Shown here: positions 35,711 to 48,177 of the stretch, in pieces
Position numbering within the stretch: the stretch's first letter is position 1
How the letters are laid out: each line of letters opens with the position of its first letter
NCBI RefSeq assembly: GCF_016808095.1
Contig: NC_068976.1
Span: 28,690,871 to 28,754,870, forward strand
Length of the DNA: 64,000 nucleotides
DNA from: Vigna angularis
Taxonomy: Eukaryota > Streptophyta > Magnoliopsida > Fabales > Fabaceae
Direction: 5' to 3'
Made by a program: the position numbers and the translations under genes
Notes under the pieces: generated by a model
Databases searched by the model: none
What the model was told of the DNA's origin: nothing
Seen by the model: the letters and a program-made list of their open reading frames with translations, nothing else

Positions 35711-35814
35711 CAGCATGTCCGTTCGTTGCATATATAAAGGTACTTTGCAGGAAGGCTTAGGTTGGCAAATGTCTATCGTACAGCATGTCTTGTCAGTGGC
35801 TGTGATGCAGTGTT

Positions 35815-36801
35815 ATGACTATATTGTGGTATGTTCATCATATATAACTTCATAAATTCTTAAATATAAGTGCGTTTAATTGACATTTTCACGTGAGAGT
35901 TTTATCAACTATATTTCACTACCAGCATATCACTACTTTCAACGTACTAAGTTTGGTTGAAAAAAGAGAATATTCAATAGTCCATATTCCTTTTAAAAAT
36001 TTCAGTATGATGTGATTTTTGGATACCCGTTCCGTGCATGCATCACACTTTCCAACTATTGTTTCTCATTTATATATTCCTTTTTAAAATGTTATGATAA
36101 AAAAAATTTGAATATCATTTAATAATCATTTGACAATTTATATAAATATAAAAGAGTCATTAAAAAATATTTTTTTTAATTATAAAAAAAAAAATACTAG
36201 ATAGTATGTAAAAAAGTTTTGAATATCAAAATAACAATGTCTAAATTAAAAAATATGACTAAGTACTCACTTCATACACAGTTTAAGTGTGACAAATTTT
36301 CTGTAGAATTTTAATTTATTTAACAATACAATAAGAATACAATAAGGTTAGGTGTTGCACTCATTATACATATTTCCAATCTGAAAGTAAAAATTTACAT
36401 TTATGTTTATTTTTATTCTCATTAAGCACGAAATTTTGTATTTCATCCATTTTTATGGTATCATTACATATTTACTCTTATATTATTTAAATATTTATTT
36501 AATAATTTTTAATAAAAAATATAAATTATATAAAAAAACATTATATTACAAAGGTTTAAAAGGGTGTATATTTTATTTTCTTATATACAAAAGATTTTAT
36601 AATTTCATAAATATTGAAATGAAGTCTTGTATAAATATATATGTAATAAGTATATAAAGGAGTATAATTATAATATTTATATTCTTTTTGATGTTGAGAA
36701 AGTAAATATCTTAGAAATTTTAGTGAATTTGATAGATTATAAATTAAGTTAAATTTATGTAGTAAAAAATAAAATTGATAGAGAACAAATAAATAAATAA
36801 A

Positions 36802-36804
<3 letters not shown>
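35815..36804. repeat. Duplicated block X, copy 2
   Basis: Collinear with 5020-6120, with small indels. Non-coding. Confidence 0.75.

Positions 36805-36860
<56 letters not shown>
36805..36860. repeat. (AT)n microsatellite
   Basis: 28 AT units closing block X copy 2; similarity to copy 1 stops here. Confidence 0.95.
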
Positions 36861-36863
<3 letters not shown>

Positions 36864-38402
36864 AATTCTCATTATACCACCTTCTTGCCTCTAAATGCAA
36901 ACTGAATGAGTACTCTAATCAAAAGTTAACAAAATGTACTAGTCTTTTGGCTTAATTCACACGTTAACTTGTATTTTAGCCATACCGTATTGCCCTTAAA
37001 ATTTGAGTTTGAGATGCTTCTCTGGACATTTCTCACGGGTTCCCATTGTTTATAATAAAGCTTCTCTCACTCTTATCATGCCTTGTAGTAAATCTTTGTT
37101 GTATACATATGATGTAGATAAACAATTCCAAAGGATCCTTGTGAATTTAAACCATTTTAATGATATTTAATTAATTCTGTTGACTCTTTAAGTTATTCTC
37201 GGAAAAAAAGCTACATCTTTTGTTTAATTATTGAAAACCAGTCAATCTTGCAAAGATTATGGGTACTTAGTTCATTTTCTTTCAATTGCATATAAGTTAA
37301 ACGAAGTGAGATAATTTCGTTATAAAACCAATTTTTACTGTTGCTGGACTTTATTTCACGCATGGTCAAATCACTTATGTTGATTGCTGCACTTGGTTTA
37401 TTTTTAGAAAGCTTGGAACACTTTATTGTTATAGCATCATTTAAATTAATTAAATAAACTCCATTCTGTATGTGAAATGGCTGGAACTGTGGTCTCATTT
37501 ATTATTGTGTATTGGTTCTTTTAAACAAGGATAGCTTGTTGTTGCTTCTACCCGTGGGGGAGATTTTGTGTGGAACCCAATGTGTTTCAATTCCTTTCCC
37601 AAGAACCATCGAACTCTACCAATTCTCATTTTTTGTTAGTGCCAATTTTTATTCCGTTTTTTCTTAATGGTAAGACTTTTAGCTAGAAAAAAAGTATAAA
37701 CTCATTGTGTAGATCCTTGATATTTTAGTCTTTTCATCAAGTGAATGTTAGGATTATGGATTAAATATCTTGCATTTGTACATAAGAAAGTTAAATTAAT
37801 TCCTGTAAAATGAATTTATATAGTTAAACTTTTAGAAAAAAAAAATGAGGCTTTATAAAACTTAACTAATTCTTAATTTTTTATTACTGAAAGGATAGTT
37901 ACTTGACAAGATAGAATAGGTATTTGATTTTTGAAAAATAGCTACCAATTACTACCCCATTATCACACCTTATACCATTAAGTCCAATAAAAAATATGAT
38001 TTTCTTTATCCCATTATTCATACTTTAGATACCTGTTACGTGAAAAACTAAACCATAATGGCAGATTTGGCTTTGGACAACTGAATTAACATACTCTTTT
38101 GTATAAAATAAATAGTGAACAAGCAAAAATTCGTATTTTAGTGTAGCTAAAATTAAGCACATGCCAATAGTTTAGTGTAGTTGCCTTGGACCCTCCATGG
38201 TTCGATTAAAATTTGCTTTTCTTGCATCAAGTTGTTTTTCATGTATACACCTTTCATGTGAAAGATTATGCTTCGGTATAAAAGACTGAATTAGCTTTCT
38301 TGTTGGACAATTTGAATCCTTAAAAGTTGGTGTAGAATTCTACAAATTTAGCTATTGCAATTTTCTAACTAGTTTGATTTTTTTTCACAATAATTAGATA
38401 AA
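36861..38402. other. Intergenic sequence
   Basis: Non-coding as far as I can read; no repeat recognised. The last three bases (AAA) would be the target site of the CACTA element that follows. Confidence 0.4.
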
Positions 38403-39561
38403 CACTAGTGTAGTCAGGAGAAACGACAACGGTTATTTTTGCCAATAGACAGCGGTTATTTTCGCCAATAGGCAGCGGTTCTTGAACCAAGACATCCAGG
38501 CGAGACAAAAAATAGTAGACTTTTTCCCTCGATTCTGAACAGAGACATAAAAGGGTAGGATCTCGGTTCATAGTTAACCAAAGCAGTAGATTTTTTATTT
38601 TTTTAATTTTTTATTTTCACAGGACTTTATGCTTCGGTTCCCCCTGAACCGAGGCAGTATGTCCCCCTTTACTACTTCGGTTGACAGCTTAACTGAGGCA
38701 GTATAGTCCTTTTTTGTTTTTGTTTTTTTTTTCATTCGCTAGCCTTTCTGCCTCGGTTGTGCCTTAACCGATGCCATAACGGTGTTTTATGCTTCGGTTA
38801 TGGTCTCAACCGAGGCATATTCCCCTATTATTTTTTTAAAATCAGGTCTGTTTTTGCTACATTCCCAATTGCAGAAACAAACCTGCATATAATTTTACAG
38901 CCATAACAGTCCATAATAATCCAAAAGCGTATATTTTGAATGAAAATTATATTAAAACATAAATACATTCAATGTAATCATAAATCTACTTCTTAGAAGT
39001 ATAAATCAATCCAATGTAATCATAAATCAACTTTGAAGCATAAATCAATCCAATGTACAAAGTTAAACTAATAATAATGTACAAAAGCATAAAACAACTT
39101 AGAAACATAAACTTAGAACTTACTATATCCTAATATCTACTATACTATTATATAATTGAATTACATATTTAGCCAGTGCTTTCCTCACGAGTTTAAGTGA
39201 CTTCTCTAGAATTGGAGCAATCATATTGAATCTCTGTATAAAACACAATGATTTCAATTAGTGTATATGAAATCTAAACTATAGAGAAAATAAAATTCAA
39301 ACCTAAATATTATCGTTTTCCATCCACTGGTGTAATGTGCACGAATAATGGTCATCATCCAAAACATGACGTAGTAACCACATTCATATGACGTCGTTAG
39401 TCTATTACACTACAATATATCATCATAATTATAAAATGTTAAGTAACATCATTAGAATGGAACAAAATGTAACAAATTATGGACTAAAATACCAAACCTT
39501 AAGGACAACTCATGCAAGCTTTTTAGTTGTAGCAGTAGATCTCCCAGATAACATCATATGT

Positions 39562-41074
39562 CACTAGTGCAAAATAGGGATAAGAACACGGGTCATACGT
39601 CTCGGTTTTTAGAAAACCGAAGCATATGTAAAGGTGGTGGCATTTTCGCAATTTCGACTAACTTATACGTCTCGGTTGTTAAAAAACCGAAGCATAAAAA
39701 CCGTTAATTTTTTAAAATTGCCCTACTACCTCGGTCCTCTAACCCAATCGAGGCATAAACGTTCGGAATACCTCAGTCCTCTAACCCGAGGCATAAACGT
39801 TTCAAAATCCAAAAGGGGTCATTTACCCTAATTTCATTTTCATTTTGAAGACGTATCCTCTGCTACTTCCGTCACTTGCAACATCCAAAGCACGCAGTGA
39901 AATCCTCTGCTACCCTAATTCCAAATTCACTTTCCCCTTGCCTATCCATCCATGCGAAATCCTAAAGCAGCTTAACGCTAGCGGCGAGTGCGGCGAGGCA
40001 TAGCGAGGTGGCGGCGAGGCATGGTGAGGTCGCGGCGAGGTCGCAGCAAGGTGGCGGCGAGATCTCTTCTTCCCTTCTTTCTTTTCAGGTTTAGACGCGA
40101 TTTCGTGTAAGTAGGGGCGGCCGCTGCGACTTTGTCTCCGCGGCGTGACGGTCCCTGTTTGTGGAGGTGGCAGTAGGGGAGGTGCGATTCGATTTAGGGT
40201 TTCGATTTGGGGCTTGGCGACACTATGGGAGGCGCGACTTAGGCTTCGTTGGTGGCCGCTGTCGGCTGGCGGTGGATCTCGCCTTCGTAGGGGATGGACC
40301 GACAAGGGCGAGGTGATGGAAAACTAAAGGCGCGACGATGGACCGACAAGGGCGAGCTGATTGGTGCGGAGGCGGTGGCGCGGCGAGGGTTTCGTTGGCA
40401 ACAAGGGTTTCGTTTTTGGTAAAGAGGGCTTCTACGTTTTTGGGTTCTCTGCCTTCAGTTTCAAAACTCATCATTCAATTTTATTTTTGTAGATTTTGCC
40501 TGCAATATGGAATGCATGCTGGAGTGATGAGAAGGGGTGAGAGAAGGCAGCACAGAGGAAGCCATGGAAGCTTTGGAGATCCTGCAGGAAGCACTGAAGG
40601 AGAAGAGGTTCTTTGAAGGAGAGAGCATAGGATTGGTAGATATTGCTGCCAATTTCATTGGATATTGGGTTGAAATATTGTAGGAAATTGTTTGCCAAGT
40701 TATTGCTGCCAGGAAATTGGGTTGAGATATTGCTGCCAAGTTGAGCCAAGAGATTGTGAAACGCCTGTCATCAAAGAGGGCCTGCCTCCCAGAGATGAAT
40801 TGTTTGTTGTCTTCAGAGCTTGTGTAACCACTCTCTGGACACACTTCTGCTTCCCTATGCTCCACAAGGTGTGGCAAAAAAATAAATAAATAAAACCCAC
40901 TTTACTGCCTCGGTTCAGGTTTCAACTGAGGCAATATAAGATAAGATACTAACTCGGTTTACAACCGAGGCATAAGAGGAAGACTTTTTTTACCTCGTCC
41001 GTATATGCCTCGGTTGAGAAACCGTTGCCTATGACCAAAAACAACCGATGCCATTTCCTTCTACTGTACTAGTG
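39562..41074. mobile_element. Small CACTA element (1513 bp) nested in the large one, carrying a GST fragment
   Basis: It starts CACTAGTGCAAAATAGGG, ends TACTGTACTAGTG, and is flanked by TGT on both sides (39559-39561, 41075-41077). Subterminal GCCTCGGTT-type words occur at both ends. The interior is GC-rich near 39960-40480 (repeated gcggcgaggt) and then contains glutathione S-transferase coding remnants. No transposase, so it would need one in trans. Confidence 0.85.
40493..40840 (+). pseudogene. Captured tau-class glutathione S-transferase second-exon remnant
   Basis: After a T-rich stretch ending TTTTTGTAG, the plus strand reads ILPAIWNACWSDEKG, then in another frame EEAMEALEILQEALKEKRFF and SIGLVDIAANFIGYWV, and further on PVIKEGLPPRDELFVVFRA. 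These are successive parts of the C-terminal helical domain of plant tau GSTs. Tau genes have one intron, and the acceptor-like site suggests capture of genomic exon 2. Frameshifts, a stop after GYWVEIL and a partly repeated aggaaattgggttga segment rule out function. Confidence 0.8.
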
Positions 41075-41149
41075 TGTGTTGCAAGGGAACTATTAAAAAA
41101 TATTGCTTTAGCATTCATTTATATAACAAAGAAAATTGAAACATTGATG

Positions 41150-43611
41150 TTCTTACCAATCTACTACATGTCTAAGAGGGATGGGAGGAGACTTGTGCAA
41201 TGAACAAAACCAGACATCAGTGTTCTCTGGTATAGAGATCACAAGTAGCTGCCAATGACGCCTGAAATTGGTAATAACTTAATTGTCATATACCAAAATT
41301 AATAAATGAAACTTTAAAGTTAACAAACTTCACTTACCCAAGTATATAAGGGAGAAAATATATCTCTTTCCCCATTGCAAAGCAGGTGGTGATGTATGTT
41401 TGGATATCATCAAATTTATTTCTTTCATGAGTCATAGAGGGGTCAATGAACTCATATACATCATTGAACCCCTTCTTGTTACTGACATCAAACATATACC
41501 TAAAATGAAGAAATAATCTGATATAAGTAACTTGATAAAAAAGAATTATATAAAAAAGTTCTCATAAACTTACATCATCCACAGTTGAATGAGTGTAATA
41601 TTAATTTCTTCTCTCCCCGACGCAAGCTCCCCAACATCTTGCTGATGCAAGTACAATGGAATCTGAGCTTCTCTTCCAAATGTAGTAGAATCCCACTCTA
41701 CAATCATCGACGCATCTGAAATGATGTTAGCAAGCTCGTCTAACGCACGAAGAGGGTCGTCCTCAGATAAATGAGTTTTCTTCGGTGTAAGACTTCCCTC
41801 TTGACCTTTCTAGTGTTACATGAAAAAATGGTTATGTTATGACGTCAATTAGAAGTAAATATTAAAATTGAGAAGTATATAGTATGAGTGTTTATTGGGG
41901 GATCAGATACATCACCAACCAAATGTCTAGGTAAGGCGACGAAGGACTTAAATGCCTCTTGCACAGTGAAAAACTCATCTGTAGGCACATGAAGAACGAC
42001 ATCTGGTACGACAACTTCATCCACCGTGACCTTGACCTCATCTTTTGCTAGTTGTACACCATGTACTACAGTGGTTGTCTCATAGACTGTGCCACGAGCC
42101 ACTAGCATGGTCCCGGTATCGAAGAAAATATATAACTGACATGGACGAGTGTCGTCCATGTCGTCCCCTAGGGCACCGACAGCTTACCGCTTCTACCTGT
42201 CAAATTAAATGTTAGGTTATACAAAAAGTAAATTAATAAACAAAAATGATTATTAAGTTTACCTGTAGGGGCACAACATGTTCCGCTACAGGAGATGGAG
42301 GAGGATGATTGCTATAATCCTCATAATGCTACTGGAACTGGCGCACAACCATTTCAGCAACTTCATCATACAACTCTGCCCGAACCTTCTTTGTGATCTC
42401 CTGCGTCATCTCTTTTCTTATTTCCTCCTTCAGCTTTTGTTCATACTCTTTACCTAATCCGGATGAAGATGGATCGAGGAAAACCCAAAGAACTATCGTA
42501 TGTCTATGCCAGTCCTAGCAGCACGCACCCGTCCTAGGTGCTCAGGTCGTCCAATAGTTGTGGCAAGAATATCCTAACGACCTTGTTGTGTGAATTGACC
42601 TTGGGAGCTCTGCTCAACCAAGGAGTCCTGTAACATAACAAAACTTCATAATTATTTGAAAGATCTATGTAATGTATATAACAAAAATGTTGTTTAAATA
42701 TGAAAAATGACATCTTATAATTCTTTCAGATATCTCTCTAGCAGTGTCGGAAGTATAGGAGCCCAATGATCTTAAACGGGCTAACTTCCACTTCTCGTGT
42801 CGAGATGGTGGTGAAGGAGGAGGATGAGGGTCACCACCCTTAGAAAGTAAAAGTCTATTATCTGATTTCTACTTCATTATTTTCTCCTCAAGCTTCCTGT
42901 ATCCACCATGAGACAATAGGTGTGGATTTTTATTTTGAGCACTTATACCCTATGCTTTTGACCTTGTTTCCTGTGACAAAATGAAACAATTGTTATGATA
43001 TAAAATTATGAATGATGAATTGAATGATTTTACCAACACTTACCTGCCACATCTCGGATGAACGAAGCTCTACAAATTGACGCCATGTTTCTTCGTCAAG
43101 TGTAGAATATTTAGAACATGAAGTTTCATTACTTTTTGCTTCAAATATATATTTGGACGTCAGTTTTGTCTTAAACCCCTAAGTCTTTCTACAATTGCAG
43201 ATAAACACCTACTCCTTAGGCTCTCGACATTTGGCATATCAAATGTCATCTGCAACAAAGAAAGTAATAACCTTATATCAATACAAATTTATCAATATGT
43301 AGAATCTAGAATTTGGAGCAATATTGTTTTACTTACCAATAGATCTTGCCAGATAAGATTCCGATCAGCCTCAGATACATGGTCAAAGGATGGAGTAAGT
43401 ATAGAGATATGATCACGTGCTAGTACTCCAAGGTGAGACCTAAATACATCTATATTTGGCCAGATACAACTCTAGTGATCACGTCAATAATGACCGGTGT
43501 CCTCTCACCTGCATTTCTTCTAAGTATAAGCTGTCGTAACCTCGTCGCTCCTCTTATCCGTCTAGAAGTGGTGGGGACTTCATCCCTTGACGAATGAGGT
43601 GGCTCAGCCAT
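41150..43611 (-). pseudogene. CACTA second ORF (TNPA-position) with DUF8039-like and Ulp1-like domains, decayed
   Basis: It starts at ATG 43611 (MAEPPHSSRDEVPTTSRR) and continues DVITRVVSG, then an in-frame stop. Around 42540-42350 there is a charged helical part (GKEYEQKLKEEIRKEM). At 42130-41910 is CQLYIFFDTGTMLVARGTVY...VHGVQLAKDEVKV, resembling DUF8039. At 41700-41190 come pieces of an Ulp1/C48-like cysteine protease (MFDVSNKKGFNDVYEF, then RHWQLLVISIPENTDVWF with the likely catalytic His). Introns seem retained; stops and shifts occur throughout. Confidence 0.6.
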
Positions 43612-43731
43612 TTATCTGTCGCAATAAATAAGATGAAATATTAATAACATACTTATAAAATAACATATTATTTAACAAAAGTCATAAATATTTACACAAA
43701 CATGAAATTCATACATAATCATATGGATTGG

Positions 43732-46700
43732 TCATATGTATATTCCCTCATTGTGATCTTCCCGAATTGCTTGTATATCATCAATTAGAGGGTCGTCATC
43801 CAAATTAATTGTCGTTTTAAATGGATGGTTGTCAACAATATGAAGACTACTTAGATTCTCTTCTTTATTTTCAATTTGTCTTTTTCCTTGAAGAGCGACA
43901 TACCAATGGTCAGACGCAGGATCTTTGACATAAAAATCTTGACTTGCTTGATATGCCATGATATAGGGTTCGTCTCCATAACCAACCTTTCGGAATTTAA
44001 CTAGTTTCATACCAGATTCATCTATTTTGACACCACTCTTATTGCTGACCCATTTACATTTGAAGAGTGCAACAGAAAACTTAGTGTAATCAACCCCCAT
44101 ATCTCTTCTATTCTACCATAATATCTCATTGATCCAATTACAGGATTTTGATCTTTGGATGTGGAAAATTGTAGCGACTCAGCTTCTAGACTAACGCCAC
44201 TATTTTGTACTGTGCTTTTATCATCCAAAGTCTTTGTATAGAATGTGCAATTATTAACTTCATAGCCTGTACAACTTACAACATCAAACTTCAAACCATT
44301 TGCTAGCCACAACAAAGTCATAAGACCGTGATTCTTTCAAAACTTCAGATTTGAACCAGGACAAGAATGTTCTGTTATGCTCCATCAACTGTCATTTCTC
44401 TGATTGTCTTGGATACTTGTCCTTTACAACGACTTTGTGTGCTTCCAAAAACGGGATCACTTCATCTGTGTTGTTTAATATGTACAGATGTGCTTGCATC
44501 AATTCTTCACGACTTTTGGTCACCACATTCACACCTCGGATGCTTTTACTTATAGAACATCTAATCAACCATGATGTCCGAGGGACTCCTATCATATTTG
44601 CTTTAGTCATATAATCAGAGCAAAACTCGATACTTTCCTCAAGAATATATCTTTCAATCCTTGAACCTTCTGGACGATATTGATTTTTTACGTAACCTTT
44701 CAAAATCTTCATATAACGCTCAATAGGATACATCCATCTTAAGTATACTGGTCCACACAACTTTATTTCTCTGACCAAATGAATAAGTAAATGCACCATG
44801 ATGTTAAAAAAGGATGGAGGGAAAAACATTTCTAGCTGACACAAGATGATGATAATGTCGCTTTGAAGTTCATCTAACTTTGTAGGATCGATGACTTTAC
44901 TATAAACTGACAAGAAAAATGGGCACAATCGAGTTATGGTCTGCCTAACTTTTTTGGGCAAAATTCCACGAATTGCCACCGGTAACAATTGTTGAATCAA
45001 GACGTGACAATTGTGAGACTTGAGTCCAACAAGATTTAAGTCCTGCATTGACACTAAGCTCTTGATATTTAAAGAGTATCCTTGTGGTACCTTGATACTC
45101 TTTAAACAAAGACAAAAACTTATCTTCTCTTGTCTGGACATTGTGTAACATGCAGGGGGAAAATAAGTACGTTTACCAATCTCTCTTGGTGCCAACTCTT
45201 CTCGGATCTTCATGTCAACCAAATCCAAACGCGCATTCGCTCCATCTTTTGTTTTTCCCTGGATGTTTAGTAGTGTACCAATCAAGCTATCACAAACATT
45301 CTTCTCTACATGCATGACATCTATGCAATGTCTAACATCTAACTTTGACCAATATGGAAGATCAAAGAACATTGATTTCTTCTTCCAAGGGGTCGTTACT
45401 GAAGACTTCTTGGACGTTTTCCCAAATACATGATGTACTCTATTAACTTTTTCAAGAACTTCAAGTCAGTAAGTGGAATGGGTGCATTGTCTTTCTCTTG
45501 TTCTCCATTGAATGCTTTCTTTAACCTTCGATATGGATGATTAGATTGTAAAAATCGTTGATGACGCATATACACTATCTTCCTTCCGTGTTTTAATTGT
45601 TGAGCTGCAGTGTTTTCTTCACATATAGGACATGCTTTATGGCCCTTCACACTGTACCCCGACAAATTACCGTAACCTGGGAAGTCATTAATGGTGCAAA
45701 ATAACACGGCATGCATCATGAAAGTTTTTGAAGCAAAGACATCAAATATTTCAACCCCATCAACCCACAACAACTTAAAGTCTTCAACTAGTGGCCTGAG
45801 ATAAACATCTATGTCATTTCCATGCTTTGGACCAGATATCAACATTGACAACATCATGTACTTTCTTTTCATGCACAATTCAGTATATAAGTTATAAATT
45901 ATCAGTATAACAGGCCAAAAACTGTGATTGATACTTAAATTACCAAATGGGTTCATTCCATCGGTAGCTAAGCCAAACCTAAGATTTCTACATTCTTGAC
46001 CAAATTGAGGGAATTCTTGATCAATATTTTTCCATTGCTTTGAATCAGCTGGATGACGAAGCAACCCATCAATTGTTCTCTCATCTGCATGCCATCTTAG
46101 GTTTTTAGCGTCTTTGGGATTCGCGAACAAACGCTTAAGTCTAGCCACGAGTGGAAGGTACCAAACTACTTTCAAAGCAGAACTATTCTTTTCTGTGTGA
46201 CCACTATCTTCACTGTTATTTTTTGACTTGTATCATGATAACTCACATTTTGGACACTTTATCAAAACTTCATTCTCATTCCTACATAATATGCAATCAT
46301 TCGGACATGCATGTATCCGTTTATACTCCATACCCATCACACAAAGAATTTTTTTAGCATCATAATTACGAGTGGGTAATGTATTTCCATCTAACAACAT
46401 TTCATTCAACAACGACAACAATTCTGTAAAACTCTTATTAGTCCATCCATTGGTTGCCTTTAAATTCATGAGCCTTAACACCGCTAACAACCGTGTGAAC
46501 TTAATTGAACCGACATACACAAGGGTCTCCGCATCAATGGACATCGTTTCATATACATGCGCTTGGGCAAAAGCTTTTGTGCCAACATCGCGGATCATGT
46601 CCTCTAAGTTGTCTTCTTCCGGTCGATCTTCCATATCCATGTTGGAATCATATTCGTTTTCAGTTGGAGATACAGTTGGAAAGTCTAAAAATTTGTCGTG

Positions 46701-46934
46701 CCATATCCATGTTGTATAACTTCGTACGAAACCATCACAAATAAGATGTTCCCTAATATCAGTTGCGTTCAACTTCCTCCCATTCAAACAGTTCACATAG
46801 GGACATCTAAACTTGACTTCATCATCACCACTTGTACTCGCATTACATTGCGCAAACTATATAAATTCTTCTACCCCACTCTCGTACTCAGTGCTGATGC
46901 GTGATAAATTAATCCACCCTTGATCCGTACGCAT
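43732..46934 (-). pseudogene. TNP2-type CACTA transposase, decayed
   Basis: From ATG 46934 the order is: Transpos_assoc-like N terminus (MRTDQGWINLSRISTEYESG, CPYVNCLNGRKL), the TNP2 catalytic domain (WHADERTIDGLLRHPADSKQ, FGLATDGMNPFGN, ACPICEE), DUF4218-like (HCIDVMHVEKNVCDSLIGTL, LVREIKLCGPVYLRWMYPIE) and DUF4216-like C terminus (GYEVNNCTFYTK, VALFKCKW). The protein would cut and paste the element and its small relatives. It is dead: in-frame stops near 46860, 46235 and 44392, and single-base deletions near 45460, 44330 and 44100. Confidence 0.85.
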
Positions 46935-47040
46935 GTTTACTGAAATTGTTTACATAATTTCAATAATCTTGAATAATCACTTTGATCGTTTTCATATTCA
47001 AGGTGTGACCTTATCCCATTCAAGAAGATTCACCTTTTTA

Positions 47041-47245
47041 GTTTATTAACCATATCAATTTTAAACAAGATATCTTAAATTTCACGAAATTTTGTCAGCA
47101 TTTCGCATTGGTCTTCAAGTTACACGAAATGAAAGTGATTATAAATCACAATCAAATATGCACCCGAAGATCAATACAAAACACAACGGAAAATTTTCAT
47201 GAAATTTAAGACATGTATATTAAAATTGATATGTTATAATAAACT
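47041..47245. repeat. Foldback (inverted repeat) of about 205 bp
   Basis: The left arm from 47041 (gtttattaac, catatcaatttt, cttaaatttca) matches the complement of the right arm ending at 47245 over about 55 bp, with a loop of about 95 bp. Resembles a MITE; target duplication not identified. Confidence 0.65.
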
Positions 47246-48177
47246 ATGAAAAAATTATTATTCTTCTTATGTCATACCCTTTTTATTCTCTCACTTTAAG
47301 GGATTTCACAATTAGTATTTTCGTTTGGGAAAATTTATATGCTACTTAGTTTTATTTCAATTTTTTTCTATTGTTTACTTTTAATGAATAGTTCATATAC
47401 TTTTTTTTATCATCTAAACAATATATTTGATATAGAAGTATTTGAGGTGGTTTAACTAATTAAAAAAAAGATTACAAAGACCCTTCTACAATTTTGACTC
47501 TTATAGTATTTTCAACAGTATATTTTAAAAAAAATCCTCCCATCACCACAGTTAGTTATACTTCAAACAAATATTTCAGCCAAATGTTCGATCTTGGTTT
47601 ATATTCGATTGTGTCAATCCCATAGGATGCATTGGGTCTTTGTTCTTGAATTGGATTTTTGTGTTTTGAATAGATTAGGTTTCCATTTGCATGAAGTTCT
47701 GTTTTGCAGCGTTTAATAATGGATTTCAGTGTGTTTTGGTGTTATAGTCCGTTCAAAATGATAGCTTGAATCTGTTTGGGTTGGTTATTGATGAATCTAT
47801 AATGTATCTATGAGATGTTGTGCTGTCATTTTGCTTTTTACCCTGCATGGTATTAATCTGTTTTGGGCTTTTCAAATCAGGTACACGTTTAGTTGCCTAA
47901 TTCGTGTATGCAAAATTTATTAATCGTTGCAATCGTGTTTGCTTAATTCGTGGTTATGAAAACCCAATTAATCTTCGCTTAGTTGTTGATTGGTTTTGGA
48001 TTAGAGTAAAGAGAACATATAATTAGTTTTAATCAGGGATTGGAATCATTGCAGGGAAGCCAATAACCAACCTGTTTTAATCATTGTTTTAATTTGAGTC
48101 TTTGTTAGTTAGTAAAATTGTCCACATAACCACCCCCCACCATGTGTTTGATCTAATTCCTGAACCACATTTGGTCC
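47246..48177. other. Probable gypsy LTR remnant, non-coding
   Basis: No open frame. It leads into the 'cttgagagacgacctagg' phrase (48177) and a gypsy primer-binding site, so part of it is likely an Athila-like LTR whose left edge I cannot set. Confidence 0.35.

Larger units (their letters stand above)
38403..46960 (-). mobile_element. Large CACTA (En/Spm) element with TNP2 transposase and second ORF; far end not found
   Basis: The end at 38403 reads CACTAGTGTAGTCAGGAGAA and its next 80 bp match the right ends of the small elements at 39562-41074 and 54650-55884 (read inversely), so all three are one family. Subterminal TGCCTCGGTT/AACCGAGGCA words recur (38571-38850). Transposase and second ORF lie on the minus strand. 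No matching CACTAGTG end is visible right of 46960, so that side is truncated or rearranged; 46960 is approximate. Confidence 0.7.

Noticed and set aside
37211..37498. 95-codon minus-strand frame
   Set aside because: AT-rich random-like composition, no domain or splice context.
39910..40480. GC-rich frames rich in Arg/Pro/Ser inside the small CACTA element
   Set aside because: Open on both strands because of GC-rich gcggcgaggt repeats; no family recognised.
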